Of a stretch of 64,000 bases of DNA, positions 44,491-52,900 are shown in pieces (position 1 is the first letter of the stretch; each line of letters begins with the position of its first letter). Under the pieces are notes generated by a model. It saw only the letters and a list, made by a program, of their open reading frames with translations, was not told where the DNA came from and searched no databases. Position numbers and translations under genes: made by a program. The DNA lies in the NCBI RefSeq assembly GCF_000316115.1, contig NZ_JH993797.1, positions 4,698,486-4,762,485 on the forward strand, written 5' to 3'. Source of the stretch: Leptolyngbya sp. PCC 7375. Lineage in GTDB: Bacteria > Cyanobacteriota > Cyanobacteriia > Phormidesmidales > Phormidesmidaceae.

Positions 44491-45002
44491 TTATCCCAGG
44501 ACAAGAATGCTCTCTGTTTCACTGCTACCAAATTGTGAGATTACGTCAAACTGTCCTCTCAAGATCTCAACAATTTTGGATGTTGGACTGTTACCAATAC
44601 GAAGATAAATAAACTTGGGAGGATGGCCATGTAGCAGACTACGTTGATGAAAGTCAGAGTCTTTGGAAACAATGACAAAATCATAAATCCTGGCATATTC
44701 CCAAATCGCGGCGTCATCTGTGTGGGGTATGACCTCAATTAGATGTCTATTAAAAAGTCAGAAATCCTAAGCCCTACAAGAAGCTTACAATCTCCATCAC
44801 GCTGAAACTGAGAAAATTTATTCTTCGCTCAAATCTTCCTGAAACCCTTGCTGGATAAGCGTTATAGCACTCTACATCGTGTCGAGGTCATACCCTCTGT
44901 GTGCATCAAGTTCACTGTTTTGACATGGACAGAACCAGGATACAAGTCAATCACTGCACGAATAATTCTATCGGATAGATTCTCATCCAGCAGTAACTTC
45001 AT
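44491..45002 (-). pseudogene. DUF5615 PIN-like toxin, split by a MITE
   Basis: From ATG 45002 the protein begins MKLLLDENLSDRIIRAVIDL and reaches VNLMHT. It then runs into the 171-bp element at 44725-44895 and stops soon after. Beyond the element the same protein continues (DDAAIWEYARIYDFVIVSKD, GHPPKFIYLRIGNSPTS) to TAA at 44491. Removing the element and one 8-bp target copy restores 110 codons in frame. The restored protein has the DUF5615 pattern (LLDEN; SKDSDF). These PIN-like proteins are putative RNase toxins paired with DUF433. Its ATG overlaps the DUF433 stop by four bases (ATGA). Confidence 0.9.
44725..44895. mobile_element. 171-bp MITE, copy 1
   Basis: It begins GGGTATGACCTC and ends GAGGTCATACCC, perfect 12-bp terminal inverted repeats with weaker pairing farther in. 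It is flanked on both sides by the 8-bp target duplication TCTGTGTG (44717-44724 and 44896-44903). It has the same length as copy 2 at 47069-47239 and is about 95% identical. It has no coding capacity, so it must be moved in trans. An 8-bp duplication and GGG ends would suit ISL3- or IS1595-type transposases, neither of which is visible here. Confidence 0.95.
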
Positions 45003-45265
45003 AAGGCTACGACAAATAGCTTTTTCTCACGATCTGCCGCGAACTGCAAACATGCTTTAATATCTGCCACGGTCAACTCTGAGAAGTCTTCTAAAATCTC
45101 GGTTTCGGTCATACCACCTGCTAAATATTCTAGAATATCGTATACGGTGATTCGCATACCTCGAATACAGGGTTTCCCACTCCGTTTTCCCGGTTCAATG
45201 GTAATGAGGTTTTGATATTCCATGGTTTGGATGGTTGGCTTGATATGGTTTTCATTGTAACTCAT
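44999..45265 (-). CDS. DUF433 family antitoxin
   Basis: An 88-residue protein of the DUF433 family: LITIEPGKRSGKPCIRGMRI, then YDILEYLAGGMTETEILEDF and LTVADIKACLQFAADRE. This is the usual helix-turn-helix-like antitoxin that precedes DUF5615. The frame is intact. The ATG at 45265 may be replaced by the ATG at codon 15 (MEYQNLITIEP). It overlaps the split toxin gene by four bases. Such antitoxins probably bind their own promoter. Confidence 0.88.
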   Translation of the reverse strand: MSYNENHIKPTIQTMEYQNLITIEPGKRSGKPCIRGMRITVYDILEYLAGGMTETEILEDFSELTVADIKACLQFAADREKKLFVVAL

Positions 45266-45315
45266 GCAGATTTTGAGATCGCACCCACTATTGTTACTCG
45301 GATACGCGTTAAAGC

Positions 45316-45466
45316 GTAGGGTGCTGTAGGCGAAGCGTAACGCACCGTCTTCGAGAATGCTGCTTACCTTTGGGCAACCTAGTGTGAATAATCACCATCG
45401 CTCTCAGAATGCCAAATTATCGACGTCCCTACATTGCTGGGGGCACCTACTCTATTACTCAAGTAA
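45316..45466 (+). repeat. REP-containing duplicated segment, second copy
   Basis: This is the second copy of the segment at 44311-44460. It starts GTAGGGTGCTGTAGGCGAAG, holds the upstream region and runs into the RAYT pseudogene. The two copies flank the DUF5615/DUF433 pair in direct orientation, about 850 bases apart. Confidence 0.8.
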
Positions 45467-45963
45467 CCTATCAACGTGTTCCATGGCTATGTTGGGATAT
45501 TAGTCGACAAGCTCTTCGAGAAGCTTTTATCAGCGTTAAAGAACGTCATCCATTCTCAATCGAGGCGATTGTATTACTTCCCGAGCATTTTCATTCTCTC
45601 TTAACGTTGCCTGAAAATGATGCGAACTTTCAGGTCAGGCTTCGATTAATCAGAACCTATGTGACTAAACGATACGGAGCTGAATTAAAGATTGGACGGA
45701 CAATTTCTTAATCATGACAGAAACGAAGGGAAGGAAATCTCTTGCAGCGTCGTTATTGGGAGCATTTTATTCGTAATGAAAAAGACTTTGCAATCCATTG
45801 TGATTATATTCATTACAATCCGGTAAGCCATGGATTATGTGAGAAACCACAAGATTGAAAGTATTCCAGTGTGCATCGGTTTATTGCAGAGGGCATTTAT
45901 CCACCTAATTGGTGCCAAGAGGAGAGTCCTGAAATTCCTCACGATGTTTGGGATACCCCGTAG
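45409..45963 (+). pseudogene. REP-associated tyrosine transposase (RAYT/IS200-like), three nonsense codons
   Basis: One continuous frame of 185 codons runs to TAG 45961. It has premature stops at 45709 (TAA), 45715 (TGA) and 45856 (TGA). The protein is a Y1-type transposase: MPNYRRPYIAGGTYSITQVT at the start, LLPEHFHSLLTLPEND with an HxH-like region (HFH, where active enzymes have HxH with a His pair), then QRRYWEHFIRNEKDF and DYIHYNPVSHGL. The last TGA replaces a Trp expected in the family's D-W pair. It is inactive as it stands. REP-like sequences flank it. Confidence 0.88.
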
Positions 45964-46070
45964 TGGGGTGCCGTTAGCGAAGCGTAACGCAACGAACTAA
46001 GAGGGTTTGGAGTGATGTGTTAGCTATTAGAAGTGGTGCGTGACGCACACACCCTACGCTTGCTTACGCC
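45964..46070. repeat. REP-like sequences downstream of the RAYT pseudogene
   Basis: GGGGTGCCGTTAGCGAAGCG with following TAACGC begins at 45964. A second unit at 46034-46070 has GGTGCGTGACGCACACACCC and an imperfect reverse copy of the same motif. Together with 44311 and 45316 they form a REP cluster around the RAYT remnant. Confidence 0.65.
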
Positions 46071-46079
46071 TGCTTTATT

Positions 46080-46991
46080 TTATTCAGTGGGTATTGACTT
46101 CCATAGTTCAATAACAAACTCAGTCCCTTGCCCAAGATTTGAATAACAGTATATTTGACCTTTGTGTGTTTCTGTTATTATCTGATAACTAATAGATAGT
46201 CCTAATCCAGTTCCTTTACCAACAGATTTGGTTGTAAAAAACGGATCAAAGATATTAGTTTCATGTTTTGGCTCTATACCTACTCCATTGTCACCGACTG
46301 AGATTTTGATCCTGTCTTCTGAGATAACTTCAGTTTTTAGATAGATGCAACCTGAATAATCTGGGTTAGCATTCTCTTGCTTTTCTTCAATAGTGTCAAT
46401 CGCATTAACTAATAAGTTCATGAATACTTGATTTAACATACCTGGATAACATTCAATCAAAGGTAATTCACCATATTTCTTGATGACTTGAATATTTGGA
46501 TTCCCAAACTGGCCTTTGAATCGATTGACTAAAATTGCTAGGGTGTTATCAATCCCCTCATGTATGTTTGCAAGTTTATAATCTGCTCTATCAATCTGAG
46601 AGAAATTTCGTAAAGCCATTATAATACTCTGAATCCTTTCTGAACCTGTTTTTATAGAGGATAGGATTTTTGAAAAGTCTTCAAGAAGAAATTCAATGTC
46701 AGCCTCTTGAGTAAAGTCTATTATTTCCTGAGGTGGACTAGGATAGCTTTTTTGATACATGTAGAGCAACTTAACTAAGGCTTGAAGATATTCTAAAGAA
46801 TACTCTGAATTAGCAGAGATAAAAGTTGCTGGGTTGTGGAGTTCATGGGCAATCCCTGCTACTAGTTGCCCTAAGCTAGCCATTTTCTCTGATTGAATTA
46901 GCTCTAGTTGGTTTATTTGTAACTCAGCTAATGCTTGCTGAAGTTCTTGGGTCTTATCTTCTGATTCTTTATATAGGCGAGATATGTTCAT
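46080..46991 (-). pseudogene. C-terminal histidine-kinase part of a MITE-split AAA-like/kinase gene
   Basis: 303 residues from the first ATG after the MITE. A short coiled coil (SEDKTQELQQALAELQINQL) leads into a complete kinase: AGIAHELHNPATF (phospho-His), NQVFMNLLVNAIDTIEE (N box), GDNGVGIEP, and GKGTGLGLSISYQI. The frame stays open upstream of this ATG right up to the MITE edge (SEAVKRIQEEANELLDNIYD). It joins in frame to the gene at 47216-48583 when the 171-bp element and one 8-bp target copy are removed. The restored protein has 774 residues. Alone, this part could still be translated as a soluble kinase without its sensor ATPase. Confidence 0.9.
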
Positions 46992-47068
46992 AGAAAACGA
47001 AAACTGATCATAAATATTGTCCAGAAGTTCATTAGCTTCTTCTTGAATCCGTTTTACAGCTTCTGAAG

Positions 47069-47239
47069 GGGTATGACCTCAATTAGATGTCTATTAAAAA
47101 GTCAGAAATTCTAAGCCCTACAAGAAGCTTACAATCTCCATCACGCTGAAATTGAGAAAATTGATTCTTTGTTCAAATCTTTCTGAAACCCTTGCTGGAT
47201 AAGCATTATAGCACTCTACATCGTGCCGAGGTCATACCC
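47069..47239. mobile_element. 171-bp MITE, copy 2
   Basis: It has the same 12-bp ends (GGGTATGACCTC/GAGGTCATACCC) and the same length as copy 1, with about eight substitutions between them. The target duplication is TTCTGAAG (47061-47068 and 47240-47247). It lies inside the AAA-like/histidine-kinase gene and introduces an early stop (...YDLGTM then TAG). Confidence 0.95.
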
Positions 47240-48583
47240 TTCTGAAGTTTCCTGTATCGCTTTCTCTCTTGCAAGTTCAGCTTCTTGTTCCTTGGCAATA
47301 ATTTCTGCTTCCCGTTGTTGGGTACGACAAGCTGCTAAATATTCACGATCTTCAGAACTAGGATTTTTACCAATAGTCCATCGCTCAGCTTCTGCAAGAG
47401 CTTCTCCTCGTAATAGGCGTGAGCCATCTGTCTTATCAGACGCAATCCAAGCTCGAAAACTTTCTGAATAAGGACGTAGTTTTCCTAATTCGATATCAAT
47501 CCACGATTCGTTAAAAATGGTTTTATAAATAGGATTATGTACGTATAGTCTGTTATCCCTTTTGATTACTAATCCTGATAGTTGTAGTTCTAGTTCTTCT
47601 GGGCGATCATCAGTAATAAGTTCTCCTGTCTGCCAAATTTGCCGATATAGCTCCAGTAAATATCCAGCTTTCTGCTCATTGTTGAGCAGTCTTTGACGAA
47701 TAGTTTTGAGATGTTCCTGGTGATCTTGAGATTCCCAATGTTCAATTAGCTGAGAGCATACTATATCCTCAATCAGTTTTCCTTCACTCCCTGCAGTAAT
47801 TGAGATATTTGCATCCACTACTAACTGGCACAATCTCTGGGTTAGGAAAGGTTGTCCACGCGTCCAGTATAGGATTTCTTGCAAAGCTATCTGAGGGTGA
47901 TCACACCTATCAGTCAATCCAGTAGCAAGGGAAACAGCTTCTTTTAATTGAAAGCCCTTTAGATCAATACTTTTACCAATATTAAAGGGGGTACGCTTGG
48001 CATCACCAATTAATTCGGAGGGTGTTGCAACACCGAATAAGGCAAACGTCAACTGCTGATAAGCAGAATTATCAGCTCGTTTGTTATAGCAAGCTCGGAT
48101 AAGCGCAAAAAAGTCATCGGTAAAGGGCAGGTTGAGAGTACTGTCAATCTCGTCAATAAAAATGGCTATTGAACAATTTGTGCCTGGAAGCAGTATCGTC
48201 TCAATAAACTCATCCAGGCGTTCGACAGGAGCAAGAAAGTCACGCTCTTTAAGCCAGCTGCGAAAGACTGAACGATTGGGTAGCTTGAACTGGCGATTGA
48301 GTTGATTAATAATGCCGTCATACCAACGATCAGGCCTATCTGCCTGACTGTCCTTGGCCGAAAAGTCGAGAATGATTCCGGCCCAGCCATCTGCCTGCAG
48401 TCGGGCCAGAGTTCTTACCATCAGGCTGGACTTACCCATCTGCCGAGAGTTCAGTACATAGCAAAACTCCCCTGCCTTCAGCGCTTCATACAGCTCATTA
48501 TCACTTTCCCTCGTCACATAGGACGGCACATCCTGCGGTAATGCCCCACCAACCTTATAAAACGAGGAATTTGCACCACTCAT
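47216..48583 (-). CDS. AAA-like STAND ATPase, N-terminal part of a MITE-split ATPase/histidine kinase
   Basis: 455 residues, of which the last six come from the MITE. The AAA-like (PF14516-type) ATPase has Walker A NSRQMGKSSL (Lys51) and Walker B IAIFIDEIDS (Asp144, Glu145). A winged-helix-like part (about 300-370) follows, then a charged helical stretch (REAEIIAKEQEAELAREKAI) that originally led on to the coiled coil and kinase at 46080-46991. In cyanobacteria this ATPase is usually fused to WD40, vWA or TIR-type effectors, so a kinase output is plausible. ATG 48583 overlaps the stop of the upstream gene by four bases (ATGA), showing one operon. Confidence 0.9.
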   Translation of the reverse strand: MSGANSSFYKVGGALPQDVPSYVTRESDNELYEALKAGEFCYVLNSRQMGKSSLMVRTLARLQADGWAGIILDFSAKDSQADRPDRWYDGIINQLNRQFKLPNRSVFRSWLKERDFLAPVERLDEFIETILLPGTNCSIAIFIDEIDSTLNLPFTDDFFALIRACYNKRADNSAYQQLTFALFGVATPSELIGDAKRTPFNIGKSIDLKGFQLKEAVSLATGLTDRCDHPQIALQEILYWTRGQPFLTQRLCQLVVDANISITAGSEGKLIEDIVCSQLIEHWESQDHQEHLKTIRQRLLNNEQKAGYLLELYRQIWQTGELITDDRPEELELQLSGLVIKRDNRLYVHNPIYKTIFNESWIDIELGKLRPYSESFRAWIASDKTDGSRLLRGEALAEAERWTIGKNPSSEDREYLAACRTQQREAEIIAKEQEAELAREKAIQETSEGYDLGTM

Positions 48584-49164
48584 ACTGCCATCCTCAACCG
48601 AGAACGAAAATAAGGCCGATATAGACGTTCATGACGTAGCAGCACCCCATTCCCCTGCAGATTCACCAAACCCATACCATTTAGCTTAAACGCCAGCATC
48701 GACTTCAGTTCCACCGGATCCTCAGACACAATCACCTGCTCAAATGCCTGGGCTAGCTCCGGGTGCTGCTGCAAATTCCACAGGTGCCGCCGCAGGTGTT
48801 CCCCATAGATACCCGCATCCGTAGGTGCTTCTTGTAGCAATTGCTCCAGGGTCAAATCCTGTTGCGCAATATGATATAGCGCCAGCCGCACCAAATAGGG
48901 ATGTCCCCCCACCATAGCCATTAGGTCGTCCACATCTGCTGCAGACCAATCCAGACCATGCTTCTCTACCAGCTCCAGCACTTGAGCCGCCGTAAACTCC
49001 GGTAGCTCCACCGCCAGACCCACATTAAACGGCGACACATTGCTTTCCAAAACAATGTAAGATTCCGTCGAATGGGCAATGGCCAGCTTCAACTTGGCCC
49101 ATGTAGTATCTACCCTGACTGCCTGACACAAATCCTGTAACCCAGAATCCATAAGGATCGACAA
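48580..49164 (-). pseudogene. C-terminal ATPase part of the IS-split CHAT-TIR-STAND gene
   Basis: The open frame begins inside the IS end, and gene-derived sequence starts at VDTTWAKLKLAIAHSTESYI. It continues through SPFNVGLAVELPEF and GGHPYLVRLALYHIAQQDL to a winged-helix-like end. It is the second half of the AAA-like domain, whose first half is at 50426-52012. Excising the 1,315-bp IS and one GTATCTACC copy joins the two as ...NEKAK-VDTTWAKL in frame, giving 702 residues. The fragment has no native start codon. Confidence 0.9.
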
Positions 49165-50429
49165 GGAAATGGGCAGAGGGCATGCAAAGCTGAAGATACC
49201 AAACCATCAGCGTGATATGCATGTCAGCCTCTACCCAACTGTATGATCAATTGTTGCCCTTCCTGCGTCAACATAGCCGTTACAAAGACCTCCGGCATCT
49301 GAAAACACTGGCTTGGATGGTCAGTGCCCTGATCTGTAGTGGCCAACTCAGCCTCCCCGCTTGGGAACCCTACGTCCCCAGTCGGGCGACTCAGGCCCAG
49401 AGCTTTGAACGTCGGTGGCATCGCTTTTTCATCAACCGATTCATTGATGTCAAGGGGTTGTATCTGCCGCTGGTGTTGTTAGCGCTCACCAACTGGCGGG
49501 CTCATCGACTCTATCTAGCATTGGATACGACCATGCTGTGGAATCGCTATTGTATGATTCACCTGTCGGTTGTGTGTTGTGGACGAGCGGTACCACTTCT
49601 ATGGCGGGTATTAGAGCATGAAAGTGCCATGGTTGCGTTCGATGAATATCGACCCTTGTTACGGCGTGCCCGTTGGCTGTTGCGTCGGCATCCCAACACG
49701 ATGTTGTTAGCTGACCGAGGGTTTGCCAACCATGACCTCATGAGTTGGTTGCAAGCGAGTGGTTGGCACTATTGTTTGCGCATTGCGTGTGATGTTCATC
49801 TCCACGGCCCATGCCGTCATCCCATTGAAGTACAAGCGCTGTGGCCTCCCAAAGGAGAAGCCACTCTCTATGAGAACGTGGGGCTCTGGCAAGATGGTGA
49901 GCATCGATGTAATTTAGTCTTGGCAACCGTGCGAGGGACGAAGGAATCCTGGGCGGTGATTACGGATGAATCACCGAGTCTACAAACGTTGTGGCAATAT
50001 GCCTTGCGGTTTCGGGTTGAGGAGTTGTTTTTAGATAGCAAATCAGGAGCCTTTGAACTCGAAGACTCTCGCATTCGATCCGCTCAAGCTCTAGAGCGTC
50101 TCTATTTGGTGGCCGCCATTGCCTTGTTATACGGCACCACTCAAGGCATGGCGGTGCAGTGTGAAGGCTTACGTCAACAGGTGGATACCCATTGGAGACG
50201 AGGGCTCAGCTATCTCAAAATTGGCTTACGGTGGCTCAAGGGAGTCGTTCACAAAGGTCGGACTCTTCTGAAACCAGTCCCCTTATTGCCCAAAGACCCA
50301 GACCCTTGTTTTGCGTCCAACAAGGCTGAGCAACGTTACTATGACCTGATTTGGTTTTCCCGTATTCGGTCAATACGATGTCGGACTTGAGATATTAATG
50401 GGGGCATCTGAGATGTGTCAGTCAGTCAG
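49115..50429. mobile_element. IS4-family insertion sequence (1,315 bp)
   Basis: The left end CTGACTGCCTGACACA and the reverse complement of the right end CTGACTGACTGACACA match at 15 of 16 positions. The 9-bp target GTATCTACC is duplicated at 49106-49114 and 50430-50438. It encodes one transposase and no passenger gene. It is inserted in the ATPase domain of the CHAT-TIR-STAND gene. Both ends and the transposase look intact, which suggests a recent insertion. Confidence 0.95.
49212..50390 (+). CDS. IS4-type DDE transposase
   Basis: A 392-residue transposase. First Asp in YLALDTTMLW, second Asp in MLLADRGFAN, and the Glu in a Y-x2-R-x3-E-x6-K-like motif (RFRVEELFLDSKSG), all typical of IS4-family enzymes. 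The frame is intact across the element. ATG 49221 is a likely alternative to the GTG at 49212. It would act on the inverted repeats at 49115 and 50429. Confidence 0.92.
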   Translation: MICMSASTQLYDQLLPFLRQHSRYKDLRHLKTLAWMVSALICSGQLSLPAWEPYVPSRATQAQSFERRWHRFFINRFIDVKGLYLPLVLLALTNWRAHRLYLALDTTMLWNRYCMIHLSVVCCGRAVPLLWRVLEHESAMVAFDEYRPLLRRARWLLRRHPNTMLLADRGFANHDLMSWLQASGWHYCLRIACDVHLHGPCRHPIEVQALWPPKGEATLYENVGLWQDGEHRCNLVLATVRGTKESWAVITDESPSLQTLWQYALRFRVEELFLDSKSGAFELEDSRIRSAQALERLYLVAAIALLYGTTQGMAVQCEGLRQQVDTHWRRGLSYLKIGLRWLKGVVHKGRTLLKPVPLLPKDPDPCFASNKAEQRYYDLIWFSRIRSIRCRT

Positions 50430-52012
50430 GTATCTACCTTAGCTTTTTCATTCCAAGACCGCAGCAGGGTTAAAAATTCCTTAGAGACCGCTTCGTAGGG
50501 AAACAGACGATCCAGTTCATCCAGGCCCAGAAATAAGGATGTGTCAATCTTGGAGAGAATGTACTCTTCAAAGTAGTCAGAACAGTTTTCCTTGGGGCCA
50601 AATAATTCCTCATCCCAAAACTCCGTTACCTTGCGGGGCGAGAATCCCAACTTTTTGCTAACCAGCGCACAGAGTCGTTTCAAAAACAGGCTGGAGTTGG
50701 TAAACGTACGCTCATCAGTCTCTAGAAAATCCAGGGTTACTATTCGATAGTTGAGTTCATCGGCCCGGTCGCAAATACGGGCCAGCAACGAGGTTTTTCC
50801 CATCTGTCGCGGAGCCTTCACCCGCACCAAACCACCGCGATTTTCAATTTCTTGCAGACAGCGGGTATCCCAGGGTTCTCGTCGAATATAAAACGCAGAT
50901 TCCAGCGGCATGGTGCCCCCTGGTAGCTCCAAATCTGCCACGGGTAAGGGAGGATGCTTGCGTGTAGACGGTTTTACTACCTGTTGGCTGTTTTCTGCTG
51001 CTGCTGCGGGCATCTGCCCAGAGGCAATCAGCGCCAGGATATCGTCCACCAGATTGGGCGTATCCCCAGGCGTTTGCCAAAATTTTTGTTGGATGGTCTG
51101 CAAACCGCTTCTTAACTCGGGGTTAAGCGGGTCATCTAGAGGTAAGTTGAGCCGAATGGGCAAAATTATCGGTTTACCTAACTTATTCTGCAATCGCTTA
51201 GCCGTTTGCACTTCGCCCGCTACCATATCACTGGTTACCGACTGTTCCGACAGTAGCAGCAAAAAGTAATCAGACCGCTTCAGTTCCTGATCGATGCGCT
51301 CTACCCAGTTCTCACCCCAGTTAATACTCTCCCCCGCCATAAACACTGAATGCCCTGCCGCCGTCAACGCCTGGTGCAACTCCCCCGCCAGACTTAAATC
51401 CGGTTCTGCACTGCGATAGCTAATAAAAATCTGCTGGGGTTCCACGGCAGCAGGCTTTTTACGCAAAACCGGTGTCTGTGCCTCTGGAATATTCTCCAGC
51501 GCAATGGCATTACACCCAAAGCCATAGGCATCCTCATAGGATCGCCCTGCCCCCAGGGCTCGATAGAACCCCGCTGCAAATTGAACAGCGGCTGTATCCC
51601 CAATCGCCTGCCCCATACCCACCACATAGTCAATGTGCTGATAAATCGCCGTTGCCTGGGTGTCTGAATAGCAGGCATTGAGAACAACACACTCAATCTG
51701 ATTAGCAAATAGCTGGAATAGCTGACTCAGCGCCCTGGTACTGACAAACTGATGCTCGCCTGATTCATTTTCAATGATTAAGCCATTCCCATCTCCACCA
51801 TGCCCTGCAAAGTGGATGATATGGGGTTCCACATCTAGCAATACCCTCTGGATATCCTTAGGTCGCACGGCCCAGTGGGATACAAACTCAAACTGATCGC
51901 GCAGGTTAGCCCGCTGCAGCTCCTCCTGAATTTCTGCTACTTCCTTACCCAGCCGTAGCTGACTCGTATCCAATGGATTCGCTGCAAGGACTACGATCTT
52001 TCGCTTGACCAT
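50426..52012 (-). CDS. CHAT protease-TIR-STAND ATPase, N-terminal part of an IS-split gene
   Basis: 528 residues, cut by the IS. The CHAT caspase-like domain (1-170) has the dyad His71 in IIHFAGHGGDG and Cys114 in VVLNACYSDT. The TIR domain (about 193-320) starts QIFISYRSAEPDLSLA and has SEQSVTSDMVAGEV, with Glu267 at the NADase position. The start of a STAND/AAA-like ATPase (about 360-528) has Walker A PRQMGKTSLL (Lys406) and Walker B FLGLDELDRL (Asp498, Glu499). The last codons before the IS are NEKAKVDT. CHAT and TIR are both known effector domains in bacterial immunity, and their fusion with one ATPase is notable. It is the first gene of the operon. Confidence 0.92.
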   Translation of the reverse strand: MVKRKIVVLAANPLDTSQLRLGKEVAEIQEELQRANLRDQFEFVSHWAVRPKDIQRVLLDVEPHIIHFAGHGGDGNGLIIENESGEHQFVSTRALSQLFQLFANQIECVVLNACYSDTQATAIYQHIDYVVGMGQAIGDTAAVQFAAGFYRALGAGRSYEDAYGFGCNAIALENIPEAQTPVLRKKPAAVEPQQIFISYRSAEPDLSLAGELHQALTAAGHSVFMAGESINWGENWVERIDQELKRSDYFLLLLSEQSVTSDMVAGEVQTAKRLQNKLGKPIILPIRLNLPLDDPLNPELRSGLQTIQQKFWQTPGDTPNLVDDILALIASGQMPAAAAENSQQVVKPSTRKHPPLPVADLELPGGTMPLESAFYIRREPWDTRCLQEIENRGGLVRVKAPRQMGKTSLLARICDRADELNYRIVTLDFLETDERTFTNSSLFLKRLCALVSKKLGFSPRKVTEFWDEELFGPKENCSDYFEEYILSKIDTSLFLGLDELDRLFPYEAVSKEFLTLLRSWNEKAKVDT

Positions 52013-52091
52013 AGGACGAGAACCTGTGAAATTTATGACCCTAAACCAGCAGATTATATCCGCGTCAGAGTTTATTTTGGTTATCTATTGA

Positions 52092-52862
52092 TTACGTTGG
52101 CAATCGTTCATAGGTAGCTGGATCTGCCTTCAAGATAAAGGAATCGCCATACTGTATGACTTCGCCCGTAATTTTAATTGGGTCGGCGACCATGTTGAGT
52201 ACGCGGCTATTGACGGCTTCACCTTTAAGGTCTGATAGCAAGAAGTATAGTGACTGACCATTCTTGCTGCCCGCGCGCAATACGGGTGGAACGCCACCAC
52301 TGATGCAGCGGATAGCGCAGGCTCGGTGGGTTTTAGTACGGCCTGGTTTCATGATGCCGGGATAACATTTGCCATCGACAATTTCGCCTGCGATCGCAAA
52401 CTCCCCTAGCGACACTGTTTGCTCCTCTACTCTCGCCGCCCCAGCAGGGATATCTATGGTTTCTGCCGACTGAGCCGCCACCATCTCATAGGGCGGACGG
52501 CGGACTAGCGTACCCTTTAACTTGACCCAGCTACCTGCATTTTCCATCACAGCTGCTCCGGGCAGCATTTTGCTAAGACCTGATAAGGGATATACCTTAA
52601 ACGGCTGATCTGGTGCTTCAGGATTGGGAACTAACAGATGGGGTGACGGCTCTGCTAACAACAAACCTTCGAATACTTGAGACTTTTTGATGACTTGCCC
52701 AGGATTAGCCTGATCAAAGTGAAGGGGTGGTGCAATGATCGCTAACCCTAAGACGCATAACACCAACACCGGTATAAACCACAATAACAACCGCCGCACG
52801 CTAGGTGGTACTGGCGCATAGCCAATATAAAAATCGTCGCGTTGAGCCATTGGATTATCCAA
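52092..52862 (-). CDS. Membrane-anchored protein in a ferric-reductase/Rieske operon
   Basis: A 256-residue protein with one N-terminal membrane helix (about 25-45, LLLWFIPVLVLCVLGLAI). A large non-cytoplasmic-looking domain of beta character follows, with OB-like strands (WVKLKGTLVRRPPYE; GEIVDGKCYPGIMKPGR). A GKCYPG...HRACAIRCISGG stretch contains three Cys and a His that could bind metal or form disulfides. I do not recognise the family with certainty. It starts 38 bases after the Rieske gene ends and is the last gene of a four-gene operon. Confidence 0.7.
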   Translation of the reverse strand: MDNPMAQRDDFYIGYAPVPPSVRRLLLWFIPVLVLCVLGLAIIAPPLHFDQANPGQVIKKSQVFEGLLLAEPSPHLLVPNPEAPDQPFKVYPLSGLSKMLPGAAVMENAGSWVKLKGTLVRRPPYEMVAAQSAETIDIPAGAARVEEQTVSLGEFAIAGEIVDGKCYPGIMKPGRTKTHRACAIRCISGGVPPVLRAGSKNGQSLYFLLSDLKGEAVNSRVLNMVADPIKITGEVIQYGDSFILKADPATYERLPT

Positions 52863-52900
52863 AATTTTGTACTGAGAGAAAACTAAAGAGAACGTTGGAA

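Noticed and set aside
44848..45060. 70-codon plus-strand frame over the MITE and DUF5615 start
   Set aside because: It crosses the MITE end and is antisense to the restorable DUF5615 frame.
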